A DNA stretch of 15,427 nt, from NCBI GenBank assembly GCA_910587015.1, contig CAJUME010000007.1:1-15427 (forward strand). Reading direction: 5' to 3'. The translations under genes were made by a program, and so were the position numbers. Positions 6,910-12,850 of this stretch are shown piece after piece. Source of the stretch: an uncultured Christensenella sp. Lineage in GTDB: Bacteria > Bacillota > Clostridia > Christensenellales > Borkfalkiaceae. Within the stretch, counting starts at the first letter, position 1. Each line of letters opens with the position of its first letter. The notes beneath the pieces were generated by a model. It was not told the DNA's origin and did not search any database. It worked only from the letters and a program-made list of their open reading frames with translations.

Positions 6910-8409
6910 TTACTCCTCCGCGGGCGCGTCAACGCTATCCGCAGCCTCCTCCGCGCTTACATTTTCCGCCTCGGGCTCAACGGCAACTCCCGCCGCTCCG
7001 TCCGCAACCTCTTCCATTACAAGCTGTTCGTTCCCGTCCTTCTTCTTGCCGCCGATATTCACAAGCAAATTGGTTACAATGCCCAGAATAAGCGCCGCCG
7101 CTATCGCAGTAACGGTAACCTTGCCGAACTGCAACGCCATACCGCCCACGCCCGTTATCAGTATAACCGAAACGGTGAACAGATTTCTGTTGTCGCCAAG
7201 GTCAACCTTCTGTATCATTTTAAGACCGGAAACGGCAATAAAGCCGTACAGCGCCACGCACACGCCGCCCATTACGCACTGGGGTATGGAGGAAAGAAAC
7301 GCCACAAACGGCCCTATAAACGCGCATACAACCGCCATGCACGCCGTAACGAATATAGTTATTACCGAAGCGTTGCCGGAAATCGCCACACAGCCCACCG
7401 ACTCGCCGTAGGTGGTGTTGGGACAGCCGCCGAATATCGCGCCCGCTATCGAGCCCACTCCGTCGCCCAAAAGCGTCCTCGTAAGCCCCGGCTCCTTCAA
7501 AAGGTCGGTTTCTATTATAGAAGAAATGTTTTTATGGTCTGCAAGGTGCTCTGCAAAGGTAACAAAGGCAACGGGTATATACGCAACCGCAATCGTACCG
7601 ATATACGCGCCTATAAGCGATTTGTCGCCGTAATCCCCGTCGAACAGCTTAATAAACGCAAAGTCGGGATACCATTCTATATTTTTAACGTTGAAGTAAT
7701 ACTCGAAGTCGATAATCCTCATGCTCTCCGCGCCGGGGATATAGCTGAACGCAGTGAATATCGCCGCCATGACGTAGCCGGCAAGTATACCCATTACAAA
7801 GGGTATCATTTTAAGCATCTTTTTGCCGTAGACAGAGCAGGCTACCGTTGTCGCAAGCGTTACAAGCCCGCAAATCACGCAAAGTATTCCGTGCACGTCC
7901 ATGGTATATGCGCCCGTAACGGCGTCCTTAACGCCGCCCGCAAGCTGACCTATCGCGCTGCCCGCAAGCGAAAGCCCTATAATGGCAACCGTAGGGCCTA
8001 TAACAACTGCTGGCATAATTTTGTCTATCCATTTAACGCCCGCAAATTTAACTACAACCGCAATTATAACGTATATCAGCCCCGCAAACACCGCGCCGAG
8101 CAGTATACCGAGATACCCCAGCGTCGCCGTCGTAGCGCCCGCAAACGCCGCAACCATGCTGTTTAGGAACGCAAACGAGCTGCCTAAAAACACGGGGCTT
8201 CTGAATTTGGTAAAAAGCAGATACACCAGCGTGCCCACGCCCGCGCCGAACAGCGCCGCGGAAATAGACATATGCGCCTCGGGATTGTTTGCATTGACCA
8301 CAATAGGCACCGTAATGGTCGCCGCAAGAATGGCCAAAAGCTGTTGCAGTGCAAACAGAATCAGCCTTCCCGCCTTGGGTCTGTCCTTTACGCCGTAAAT
8401 CATCTTCAT
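6910..8409 (-). CDS. uraA: Uracil permease (NAT/NCS2 family) with acidic C-terminal tail
   Basis: This 499-residue, many-helix transporter belongs to the nucleobase-ascorbate transporter family. The substrate-site helices are visible: FAEHLADH (285-292), with the conserved Glu, and NTTYGESVG (331-339), the form typical of uracil rather than purine carriers. It would import uracil by proton symport, and upp directly downstream converts the product to UMP. The start ATG at 8409 has AGAGG about 10 bases upstream. Family members are usually near 430 residues. This one is longer because of a soluble-looking loop around 224-265 and a hydrophilic tail from about 453 to the end, rich in Glu, Asp and Ala, whose function is unknown. 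The gene is first in a two-gene operon. Confidence 0.93.
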   Translation of the reverse strand: MKMIYGVKDRPKAGRLILFALQQLLAILAATITVPIVVNANNPEAHMSISAALFGAGVGTLVYLLFTKFRSPVFLGSSFAFLNSMVAAFAGATTATLGYLGILLGAVFAGLIYVIIAVVVKFAGVKWIDKIMPAVVIGPTVAIIGLSLAGSAIGQLAGGVKDAVTGAYTMDVHGILCVICGLVTLATTVACSVYGKKMLKMIPFVMGILAGYVMAAIFTAFSYIPGAESMRIIDFEYYFNVKNIEWYPDFAFIKLFDGDYGDKSLIGAYIGTIAVAYIPVAFVTFAEHLADHKNISSIIETDLLKEPGLTRTLLGDGVGSIAGAIFGGCPNTTYGESVGCVAISGNASVITIFVTACMAVVCAFIGPFVAFLSSIPQCVMGGVCVALYGFIAVSGLKMIQKVDLGDNRNLFTVSVILITGVGGMALQFGKVTVTAIAAALILGIVTNLLVNIGGKKKDGNEQLVMEEVADGAAGVAVEPEAENVSAEEAADSVDAPAEE

Positions 8410-8440
8410 CGTAAATTTACCTCTTTGGTTTTATTTATAG

Positions 8441-8485
8441 GGGGCTTAAAACGGCAATCCGCCGCCCTTCATATTTCAAAGCCCC
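8441..8485 (-). promoter_or_regulatory. 5' leader hairpin of the uraA-upp mRNA
   Basis: In the leader, GGGGCTT (8485-8479) pairs with AAGCCCC (8447-8441), enclosing an inner CGGC/GCCG stem (8464-8461 with 8455-8452). No T run follows, so it is not a terminator as drawn. I do not recognise a PyrR-binding loop or a purine riboswitch consensus. It may stabilise the mRNA or be a regulatory site for pyrimidine control; that part is inference. Confidence 0.45.
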
Positions 8486-8496
8486 AAATTTTTTCC

Positions 8497-8525
8497 ATTA
8501 TATCACACGCTTTTCAAAATTGCAA
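8497..8525 (-). promoter_or_regulatory. Promoter of the uraA-upp operon
   Basis: Read on the minus strand, TTGCAA (8525-8520) is followed by a 17-base spacer and a perfect TATAAT (8502-8497) preceded by TG and one base, an extended -10. Initiation should be near 8490, giving an 80-base leader that contains the hairpin described above. Confidence 0.75.
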
Positions 8526-8603
8526 TATCCGTAAAAGCAATGTCGCCCGTTTTCAAAATTTTTTATTGCCGCCGCCGCAATATGCGCAAACCGCAAAACA
8601 TTT

Positions 8604-8629
8604 TGCCGAATTTGTCGAATTTTGTCGAA
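8604..8629 (+). promoter_or_regulatory. Three tandem 0A-like boxes upstream of the spo0A-like gene
   Basis: TGCCGAA (8604-8610), TGTCGAA (8613-8619) and TGTCGAA (8623-8629) lie in one orientation, 9 and 10 bases apart, about one helical turn. The 0A box core bound by Spo0A is TGNCGAA, usually with T residues in front, as here in the two TTTGTCGAA copies. The block ends 5 bases before the -35 hexamer, which places it where Spo0A acts as an activator on sigma-A promoters. Confidence 0.75.
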
Positions 8630-8634
8630 TACAT

Positions 8635-8663
8635 TTGATTTTTATTTAAAAATTAAATATACT
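8635..8663 (+). promoter_or_regulatory. Sigma-A-like promoter of the spo0A-like gene
   Basis: TTGATT (8635-8640) and TATACT (8658-8663) have a 17-base spacer. Predicted initiation near 8670 leaves about 29 bases before the ATG, with GGGAG at 8686-8690. The -35 is imperfect, which suits an activated promoter. Confidence 0.6.
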
Positions 8664-8698
8664 TACTTAGTAACAATACATTTATGGGAGAAGCGTAA

Positions 8699-9499
8699 AT
8701 GAATACCAGAATAGAATTATTGATATTGGAAGACGAGCCCGACGAAAGGGACGCGCTTATCAAGCAGGTGGACGCCCGCGGAGACGACTTTCACCTGATA
8801 GCCGCAACGGCAAGCTCTGCCGAAGCGTTCAACAAGGTAATGGATTACAGTCCCGACGCAGTCATTCTCGATTTAGAGCTGCACAAGGGCGACGGAGACG
8901 GCTTCGACTTTTTAACCCGTCTGCGCAGCGCAAACATCCCGCGTCCGCCGTATATCCTCGTCACAACGTGGAACATCAGCCCCGCCACCTACGCCGCCGC
9001 AAGAGAGCTGGGCGCAGATTACATAATGTCCAAGGTGCGCCGCGGCTATTCCGCGGAGGAGCCGCTCAAATTCCTGCTTTCCATACGCTCCACCATAATG
9101 AGCAGAACGGTAAAGGACACCTTCGCCCGCACTGACGCGTACGAGGTTGACCAAACGGAAAAGCGCCTTAAAAGGCGCATTCAGAAGGAGCTTAACCAGA
9201 TAGGCGTCAACCCCAAATCGGTAGGCTACGCATATCTTACAGACGCAATCGCATACGTTGTAATGGAAAACAAGCACAAGGTCTGCAACTTTGTCGCAAG
9301 AAAATGGAACAAGGCGGAATGCAGTGTAGAGCGCGCAATGCAAAACGCAATCAACCGCGCGTGGAACACCGCCGACACCGCTGATTTGCTCAAATACTAC
9401 ACCGCGGTAATCAAGTCCGACCGCGGAGTGCCCACCATTACGGAATTTATCTATTACTACGCACAGCAAATCAGACCCGACTTCGAAAATTTACTTTAA
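8699..9499 (+). CDS. Spo0A-family response regulator (divergent)
   Basis: The 266 residues (267 in B. subtilis Spo0A) hold an N-terminal receiver (about 5-132) and a C-terminal Spo0A-type DNA-binding domain (about 150-262). Receiver landmarks are the acidic pair E11/D12, phospho-acceptor D58 in VILDLEL, T89/T90 in LVTTWN and K112. The effector carries GYAYLTDAI (176-184), SVERAMQNAINRAW (209-222), equivalent to the SRVERAIRHAIEVAW recognition helix of Spo0A, and TEFIYYYAQQIR (248-259). Several contact-helix positions differ from classical Spo0A (R to S before VER; RH to QN), and the usual SSLFGYTV block is changed, so this may be a paralogue or a divergent lineage version. It is monocistronic, not beside spoIVB, and its own promoter carries 0A-like boxes, implying control of sporulation or a related stationary-phase switch with autoregulation. 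Confidence 0.85.
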   Translation: MNTRIELLILEDEPDERDALIKQVDARGDDFHLIAATASSAEAFNKVMDYSPDAVILDLELHKGDGDGFDFLTRLRSANIPRPPYILVTTWNISPATYAAARELGADYIMSKVRRGYSAEEPLKFLLSIRSTIMSRTVKDTFARTDAYEVDQTEKRLKRRIQKELNQIGVNPKSVGYAYLTDAIAYVVMENKHKVCNFVARKWNKAECSVERAMQNAINRAWNTADTADLLKYYTAVIKSDRGVPTITEFIYYYAQQIRPDFENLL

Positions 9500-9518
9500 T
9501 CCCCGCAACACACAAAAC

Positions 9519-9558
9519 GCCCCGAAGCGCACCCCCTTGCGCTTCGGGGCTTGTATTT
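9519..9558 (+). terminator. Intrinsic terminator after the spo0A-like gene
   Basis: A 13-bp perfect stem (9519-9531 with 9538-9550) with a 6-base loop is followed by the T-rich tail TTGTATTT. It separates the regulator from mgtE. Confidence 0.85.
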
Positions 9559-9589
9559 AATAAAATTTAAGCATTTTTCCGCCGTATGG

Positions 9590-9618
9590 TTGCCGTTTTC
9601 AACGCAATAGATTATAAT
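9590..9618 (+). promoter_or_regulatory. Promoter of mgtE
   Basis: TTGCCG (9590-9595), a 17-base spacer and a perfect TATAAT (9613-9618). The -10 lies inside the palindrome GATTATAATC (9610-9619). Initiation near 9625 leaves about 23 bases of leader, too little for an M-box magnesium riboswitch. Confidence 0.7.
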
Positions 9619-9647
9619 CGGTATACAACGCAAAAGGAGGCGCGCCC

Positions 9648-11054
9648 ATGGAAGAGTTATCCGATGTATTAAAAACACTGTACGAGTTGACCGAAAGCAG
9701 TCAGGACGACGGCGCGCTTGCAGAAAAGCTCAGCGACTATCACGAGGCGGACGTTGCAAGCATCTACCCGCTATTAAGCGAAGCCGCACGCAGACGCCTC
9801 TCCCGCATACTCTCCGACGAACAGCTCTCCGATGTGTTCAGCTACCTTGAAAATGCAGAGGATTATATCGAGAGCATGGACAAGGAGCGCGCCGCCGACA
9901 TTATCGAAAGCATGGACGCGGACGATGCCGTCGACCTTTTAGACGAGCTTGCGGAGGACACCCGTTCGGAAATAATAAGCCTTATGGACGGCGAGGCGGT
10001 CGAGGACATTCAGCTTATTTCCTCCTATAACGAGGCGCAGGTCGGCAGCAAAATGACGACCAACTTCATTATAATCAAATCGGAAATGAGCGTAAAGCAG
10101 GCAATGCGCGCCATGGTAGAGCAGGCGGCGGACAACGACAACGTGTCCACTATCTATGTGGAAAACGCGCAGGGCGCGTATTGCGGCGCAATAATCCTGC
10201 GCGATTTGATAGTCGCAAGACAAGGCTCCGCATTAGACGATATAATAATCACCTCCTACCCCTCCGTCCGCGCAGACGAGGAAATAGAGGAGTGTATAGA
10301 GCGGCTTAAGGACTACGGAGAGGATTCCATACCCGTCCTCGGCGCAAATAACGCGGTGCTGGGCGTAATCACCTCCACCGACCTTATAGAAGCGGTTGAC
10401 GACCGCCTCGGCGATGATTACGCAAAGCTTGCGGGTCTTACCGCCGAGGAGGATATAAAGGAGCCCCTGCACCGCTCCATAGCCAAGCGCATACCGTGGC
10501 TTTTGGTGCTGTTCGTGCTCGGCTTGGGCGTTTCGAGCGTGGTCAGCGGGTTCGAGCACGTAATCGCAAGTCTGCCGCTAATCGTCAGCTTCCAGTCGCT
10601 TGTTCTGGATATGGCGGGCAACGTCGGCACTCAGTCGCTTGCCGTCACTATCCGCGTTTTAAGCGACGAACAGCTTACGGCCAAACGCACCGCAAAGCTG
10701 ATTTTCAAGGAGGTTCGCGTCGGCGCAATCAACGGACTTATCCTCGGCACGCTGTCCTGCGTGCTGGTCGGCTTGTTTTTATTCCTTACGGGTCAAACGG
10801 CGGAAATGGCTGTAAACCTCGGCATATCCGCGGTGCAAGCGTCCTTTTTAACCTCCGGCTGTATAGGTATTTCACTTCTTGCAGCAATGCTTTTATCCAG
10901 CTTTTTCGGTACGGTCATACCCGTAATATTCAAAAAAATAAAAATCGACCCCGCGGTCGCCTCAGGACCGCTTATCACCACCATAAACGACCTTATCGCA
11001 GTCGCCTCCTATTACGGGCTTGCGTGGCTGCTTATCCTAAACTTTACAATATAA
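9648..11054 (+). CDS. mgtE: Magnesium transporter MgtE
   Basis: The 468-residue protein has the full MgtE order: an acidic helical N domain (1-130) with repeated Asp/Glu-rich helices, two CBS domains (about 134-255) that sense cytoplasmic Mg2+, a plug helix, and five transmembrane helices from about 283. GNVGTQSLAVTIR (324-336) and DPAVASGPLITTINDL near the C-terminus match the pore-forming helices, the latter with the conserved cation-site Asp. It is a homodimeric Mg2+ channel that closes when internal Mg2+ is high. AAAGGAGG (9633-9640) 7 bases before the ATG sets the start. It has its own promoter and terminator, so control is probably mostly by the protein's own gating. Confidence 0.97.
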   Translation: MEELSDVLKTLYELTESSQDDGALAEKLSDYHEADVASIYPLLSEAARRRLSRILSDEQLSDVFSYLENAEDYIESMDKERAADIIESMDADDAVDLLDELAEDTRSEIISLMDGEAVEDIQLISSYNEAQVGSKMTTNFIIIKSEMSVKQAMRAMVEQAADNDNVSTIYVENAQGAYCGAIILRDLIVARQGSALDDIIITSYPSVRADEEIEECIERLKDYGEDSIPVLGANNAVLGVITSTDLIEAVDDRLGDDYAKLAGLTAEEDIKEPLHRSIAKRIPWLLVLFVLGLGVSSVVSGFEHVIASLPLIVSFQSLVLDMAGNVGTQSLAVTIRVLSDEQLTAKRTAKLIFKEVRVGAINGLILGTLSCVLVGLFLFLTGQTAEMAVNLGISAVQASFLTSGCIGISLLAAMLLSSFFGTVIPVIFKKIKIDPAVASGPLITTINDLIAVASYYGLAWLLILNFTI

Positions 11055-11060
11055 AATGCC

Positions 11061-11100
11061 GCGCGGGCGATTGCGTTAAAGCAATCGCCCGCGCTTTTTT
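11061..11100. terminator. Terminator between convergent mgtE and mntP
   Basis: A 14-bp perfect stem (11061-11074 with 11081-11094) is followed by six T residues whose last base is already part of the mntP stop codon on the other strand. Read from the minus side it is followed by a short ATTTTATA stretch, so it may act in both directions. Confidence 0.9.
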
Positions 11101-11684
11101 CAAAAGCCCCTTATAAAAACTTCCAGAGCCATAACTATAAACAGTATGCCGCCTATCACCATAGCCTTGTCGGCAAGCCTCGTCCCGAATTTCCTGCCTA
11201 TAAAAAATCCCGCGGTATAGGCGACAAAGGTTATCGCGGCAATTATGCCCGCGCCCGCAACCGCCGTCCAAAGGCTGTATTCCGCTATGGTAAAGCCCAT
11301 CGAAAGCGCGTCCACGGAGGAAACCGCCGCCCTCAGCAACAGCGCGCCTATGCCGCTTTTCGGCTTTTCCCCGTCCTTGCTATTGCTCTGCCTAAGGCCC
11401 TCCACCAGCATTTTAATACCCAGAAACAACAGCACCGCAAGGGCAATGCCGGACAGGCATTCCTTAAAAAACAAAAACCGCTCGGCAACGGTGCGCACGC
11501 ACAGCCGGCCTATCAGTGGGGCGGCAAGCTGAAACAACGCAAACACCAATGCCGAAGCGAGTATTTTCCCGCGCTTTGCGTTCGGCTCGTTTACGCCTCC
11601 CGCAAGCGATATTAAAAAAGCGTCTACCGCCAGCCCGAGGCCGAACAGTATGCTGCTTATAATAAACGATAGCCAGCCGTTCAT
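11100..11684 (-). CDS. mntP: MntP-like manganese efflux pump
   Basis: This 194-residue, six-helix membrane protein is built from two related halves. Each carries an Asp in a transmembrane helix: LAVDAFLISLAGG (19-31, D21) and SSVDALSMGF (122-131, D125), the pattern of MntP/YebN exporters. The ending IGGILFIVMALEVFIRGF also matches the family. MntP exports excess Mn2+. The hydrophilic loop around 98-112 (SNSKDGEKPKS) separates the halves. The ATG at 11684 has GGGAG 5 bases upstream. Many mntP genes carry an Mn2+ (yybP-ykoY) riboswitch; the leader of about 115 bases here does not show that consensus to my eye. The sporulation protein YtaF is a near relative and an alternative name. Confidence 0.85.
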   Translation of the reverse strand: MNGWLSFIISSILFGLGLAVDAFLISLAGGVNEPNAKRGKILASALVFALFQLAAPLIGRLCVRTVAERFLFFKECLSGIALAVLLFLGIKMLVEGLRQSNSKDGEKPKSGIGALLLRAAVSSVDALSMGFTIAEYSLWTAVAGAGIIAAITFVAYTAGFFIGRKFGTRLADKAMVIGGILFIVMALEVFIRGF

Positions 11685-11855
11685 GCTTTCTCCCTCGTAC
11701 TCCGCGCCGCGCGCCGTTTAGGGTAACAAGGTCCGACATATGCCGCCCCTTCGCCCTTTTCCGCGCGCCGCCTCCGCTCAGGTAAAAATTTATCAATCTG
11801 TTTATTATATGCCCGCCCTTAAAATACTGTTAATTAAATTATTTTTGAGTACACT
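11685..11855 (-). promoter_or_regulatory. mntP upstream region: candidate promoter and GC-rich leader
   Basis: On the minus strand a perfect TATAAT lies at 11809-11804, with a poor -35 (TAACAG) 17 bases upstream. From a start near 11797, about 113 bases of leader would precede mntP. It is very GC-rich and contains CGGCGCGCGG twice (near 11772-11763 and 11715-11706), which can fold back through its GCGCGC cores. The length fits a metal-sensing riboswitch, but I cannot match the yybP-ykoY conserved loops, so only an unassigned leader is claimed. Confidence 0.4.
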
Positions 11856-12515
11856 TCACTTAATCAATGATTTCATCCATATCTCCGAAACTGCGCTTTC
11901 TATTCTTATATATAATGCCGCTTCTCCAAAATAATGGAATATCCGCTTGTTTAATACATATCCAAACAAATAAATAAACAAGACAAACATAATTATAATT
12001 AATGTCATTATTTGGCTTTCGAAAGACATTGATAAAATATCGCTAAAAACAAAAGCCAAAGTCGAAATTGTTAAAGCAAGAATAGAAATAATCTGACTGC
12101 CGCCAATTATTTTTCTCGGCAAGCAGATTTGATAATGACGCAAAACTTCTAACACCTTAGGTCGAGTGTTTACACCAGCATTTTTTAAAATATTAATTAA
12201 AATTTTAATATCCTTTTTATGCATAACTTCCTGATATAATTCAACCATTGACACAATACTCCAGAAATTCTTTTTGGAAAATTGCGGCTCGTTTTTAATC
12301 GAAAATAACACTATTAAATAGTAGTTTAATAAACTAAAAACAGTAGCCAATAAAATCAACACGGGTGCAAGCCAATTTATGCAAGCATTATTATGTAAAG
12401 AAATAGAAACAGCAATTGCAATTATAAACAACATAATCGGCACCAAAATGAACATTGCCATATTATTAAGTTCTCTACAATCAGATTTAAATTTTTCAGT
12501 AATTTCAGTATACAT
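11856..12515 (-). CDS. Unrecognised four-helix membrane protein
   Basis: I do not recognise this 219-residue protein. It has four hydrophobic segments in two pairs, about 20-40 and 48-72, then 137-160 and 167-188. Between the pairs is a basic-charged region of about 65 residues (KNEPQFSKKNFW, then MHKKDIKILINILKNAG), and a short tail with FHYFGEAALYIRIESAVSEIW follows. By the positive-inside rule the middle loop is probably cytoplasmic. The start ATG at 12515 has AGGTG (12524-12520) about 4 bases upstream. The gene is much more AT-rich than its neighbours and uses AAA, ATT and TTA freely, which suggests recent arrival. It lies directly downstream of a tRNA-Gln terminator on the same strand. 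The 2+2 helix layout with a central loop recalls small membrane effectors of defence systems, but no enzymatic partner is present, so no function is assigned. Confidence 0.75.
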   Translation of the reverse strand: MYTEITEKFKSDCRELNNMAMFILVPIMLFIIAIAVSISLHNNACINWLAPVLILLATVFSLLNYYLIVLFSIKNEPQFSKKNFWSIVSMVELYQEVMHKKDIKILINILKNAGVNTRPKVLEVLRHYQICLPRKIIGGSQIISILALTISTLAFVFSDILSMSFESQIMTLIIIMFVLFIYLFGYVLNKRIFHYFGEAALYIRIESAVSEIWMKSLIK

Positions 12516-12553
12516 TTCACACCTGTAAAAATTTTTCTTATTTTTATTAACCT

Positions 12554-12588
12554 AAAAAAATGACAGGTCCCCTGCTTTGAAACCTGTC
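12554..12588 (-). terminator. Terminator downstream of tRNA-Gln
   Basis: Read on the minus strand, GACAGGT (12588-12582) pairs with ACCTGTC (12568-12562), followed closely by seven T residues (12560-12554). It follows the tRNA 3' end and a small trailer hairpin GCTTG/CAAGC (12614-12598). Confidence 0.8.
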
Positions 12589-12614
12589 AAAAATGTCGCT
12601 TGCTCGCAACAAGC

Positions 12615-12689
12615 TGGCTGGGGTAGCTGGATTTGAACCAACGAATGACGGAGTCAGAGTCCGTTGCCTTACCGCTTGGCGACACCCCA
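12615..12689 (-). tRNA. tRNA-Gln (anticodon CUG), CCA encoded
   Basis: On the minus strand the acceptor arm TGGGGTG pairs with the 3' side CTACCCCA (last pair G-U), followed by the discriminator G and an encoded CCA (12617-12615). The anticodon stem ACGGA/TCCGT holds the 7-base loop CTCTGAC, anticodon CTG, read as glutamine CAG. The D-arm (GCCAAGCGGTAAGGC) and T-arm (GTTGG TTCAAAT CCAGC) match bacterial tRNA-Gln. CUG rather than UUG makes this the minor glutamine isoacceptor; a UUG copy should exist elsewhere. Confidence 0.95.
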
Positions 12690-12697
12690 AAATGTAT

Positions 12698-12738
12698 TAA
12701 AACAGCTGTTTTATATGTCCGAATTTTACATATGAATA
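12698..12738 (-). promoter_or_regulatory. tRNA-Gln promoter region with a 16-base palindrome
   Basis: The minus strand shows TATAAA (12715-12710) about 20 bases before the tRNA, with a weak -35 TATTCA (12738-12733) at 17-base spacing. The palindrome TAAAACAGCTGTTTTA (12698-12713) overlaps this -10 and the likely start site. It could be an operator, or chance in AT-rich DNA. Confidence 0.4.
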
Positions 12739-12792
12739 TCCGTAAAAGACATATTTCTGCCGTTTTTGCTTAATTATTATATATAACAATTT

Positions 12793-12819
12793 AAAAAATT
12801 ACAAGCGTTTTATGCTTGT
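12793..12819 (-). terminator. Terminator downstream of the SGNH hydrolase gene
   Basis: On the minus strand ACAAGC (12819-12814) pairs with GCTTGT (12806-12801) around a 7-base loop, followed by AATTTTTT (12800-12793). It lies 32 bases after the SGNH stop codon. The plus strand is also T-rich after the stem. Confidence 0.75.
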
Positions 12820-12850
12820 TTTTTATTTTTTTATTTAAAACGCGCGGTTT

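Noticed and set aside
6871..8166. 431-codon plus-strand open frame opposite uraA.
   Set aside because: The translation is rich in Arg, Tyr, Asn and His in a pattern typical of antisense frames, whereas the minus strand encodes a clear permease.
8441..8490. Purine riboswitch or PyrR attenuator in the uraA leader.
   Set aside because: The conserved loop sequences are not present and no terminator stem with a T run follows the hairpin.
9610..9619. Palindrome GATTATAATC at the mgtE -10 as a repressor site.
   Set aside because: Any TATAAT followed by C and preceded by GAT gives this palindrome; at 10 AT-rich bases it is too short to support an operator.
9619..9647. M-box magnesium riboswitch upstream of mgtE.
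   Set aside because: The promoter lies about 30 bases before the start codon, leaving no room for an M-box of more than 150 bases.
11740..11934. Small plus-strand open frame in the mntP upstream region.
   Set aside because: It has no ribosome site, crosses the composition boundary, and overlaps the mntP promoter and the end of the orphan gene.
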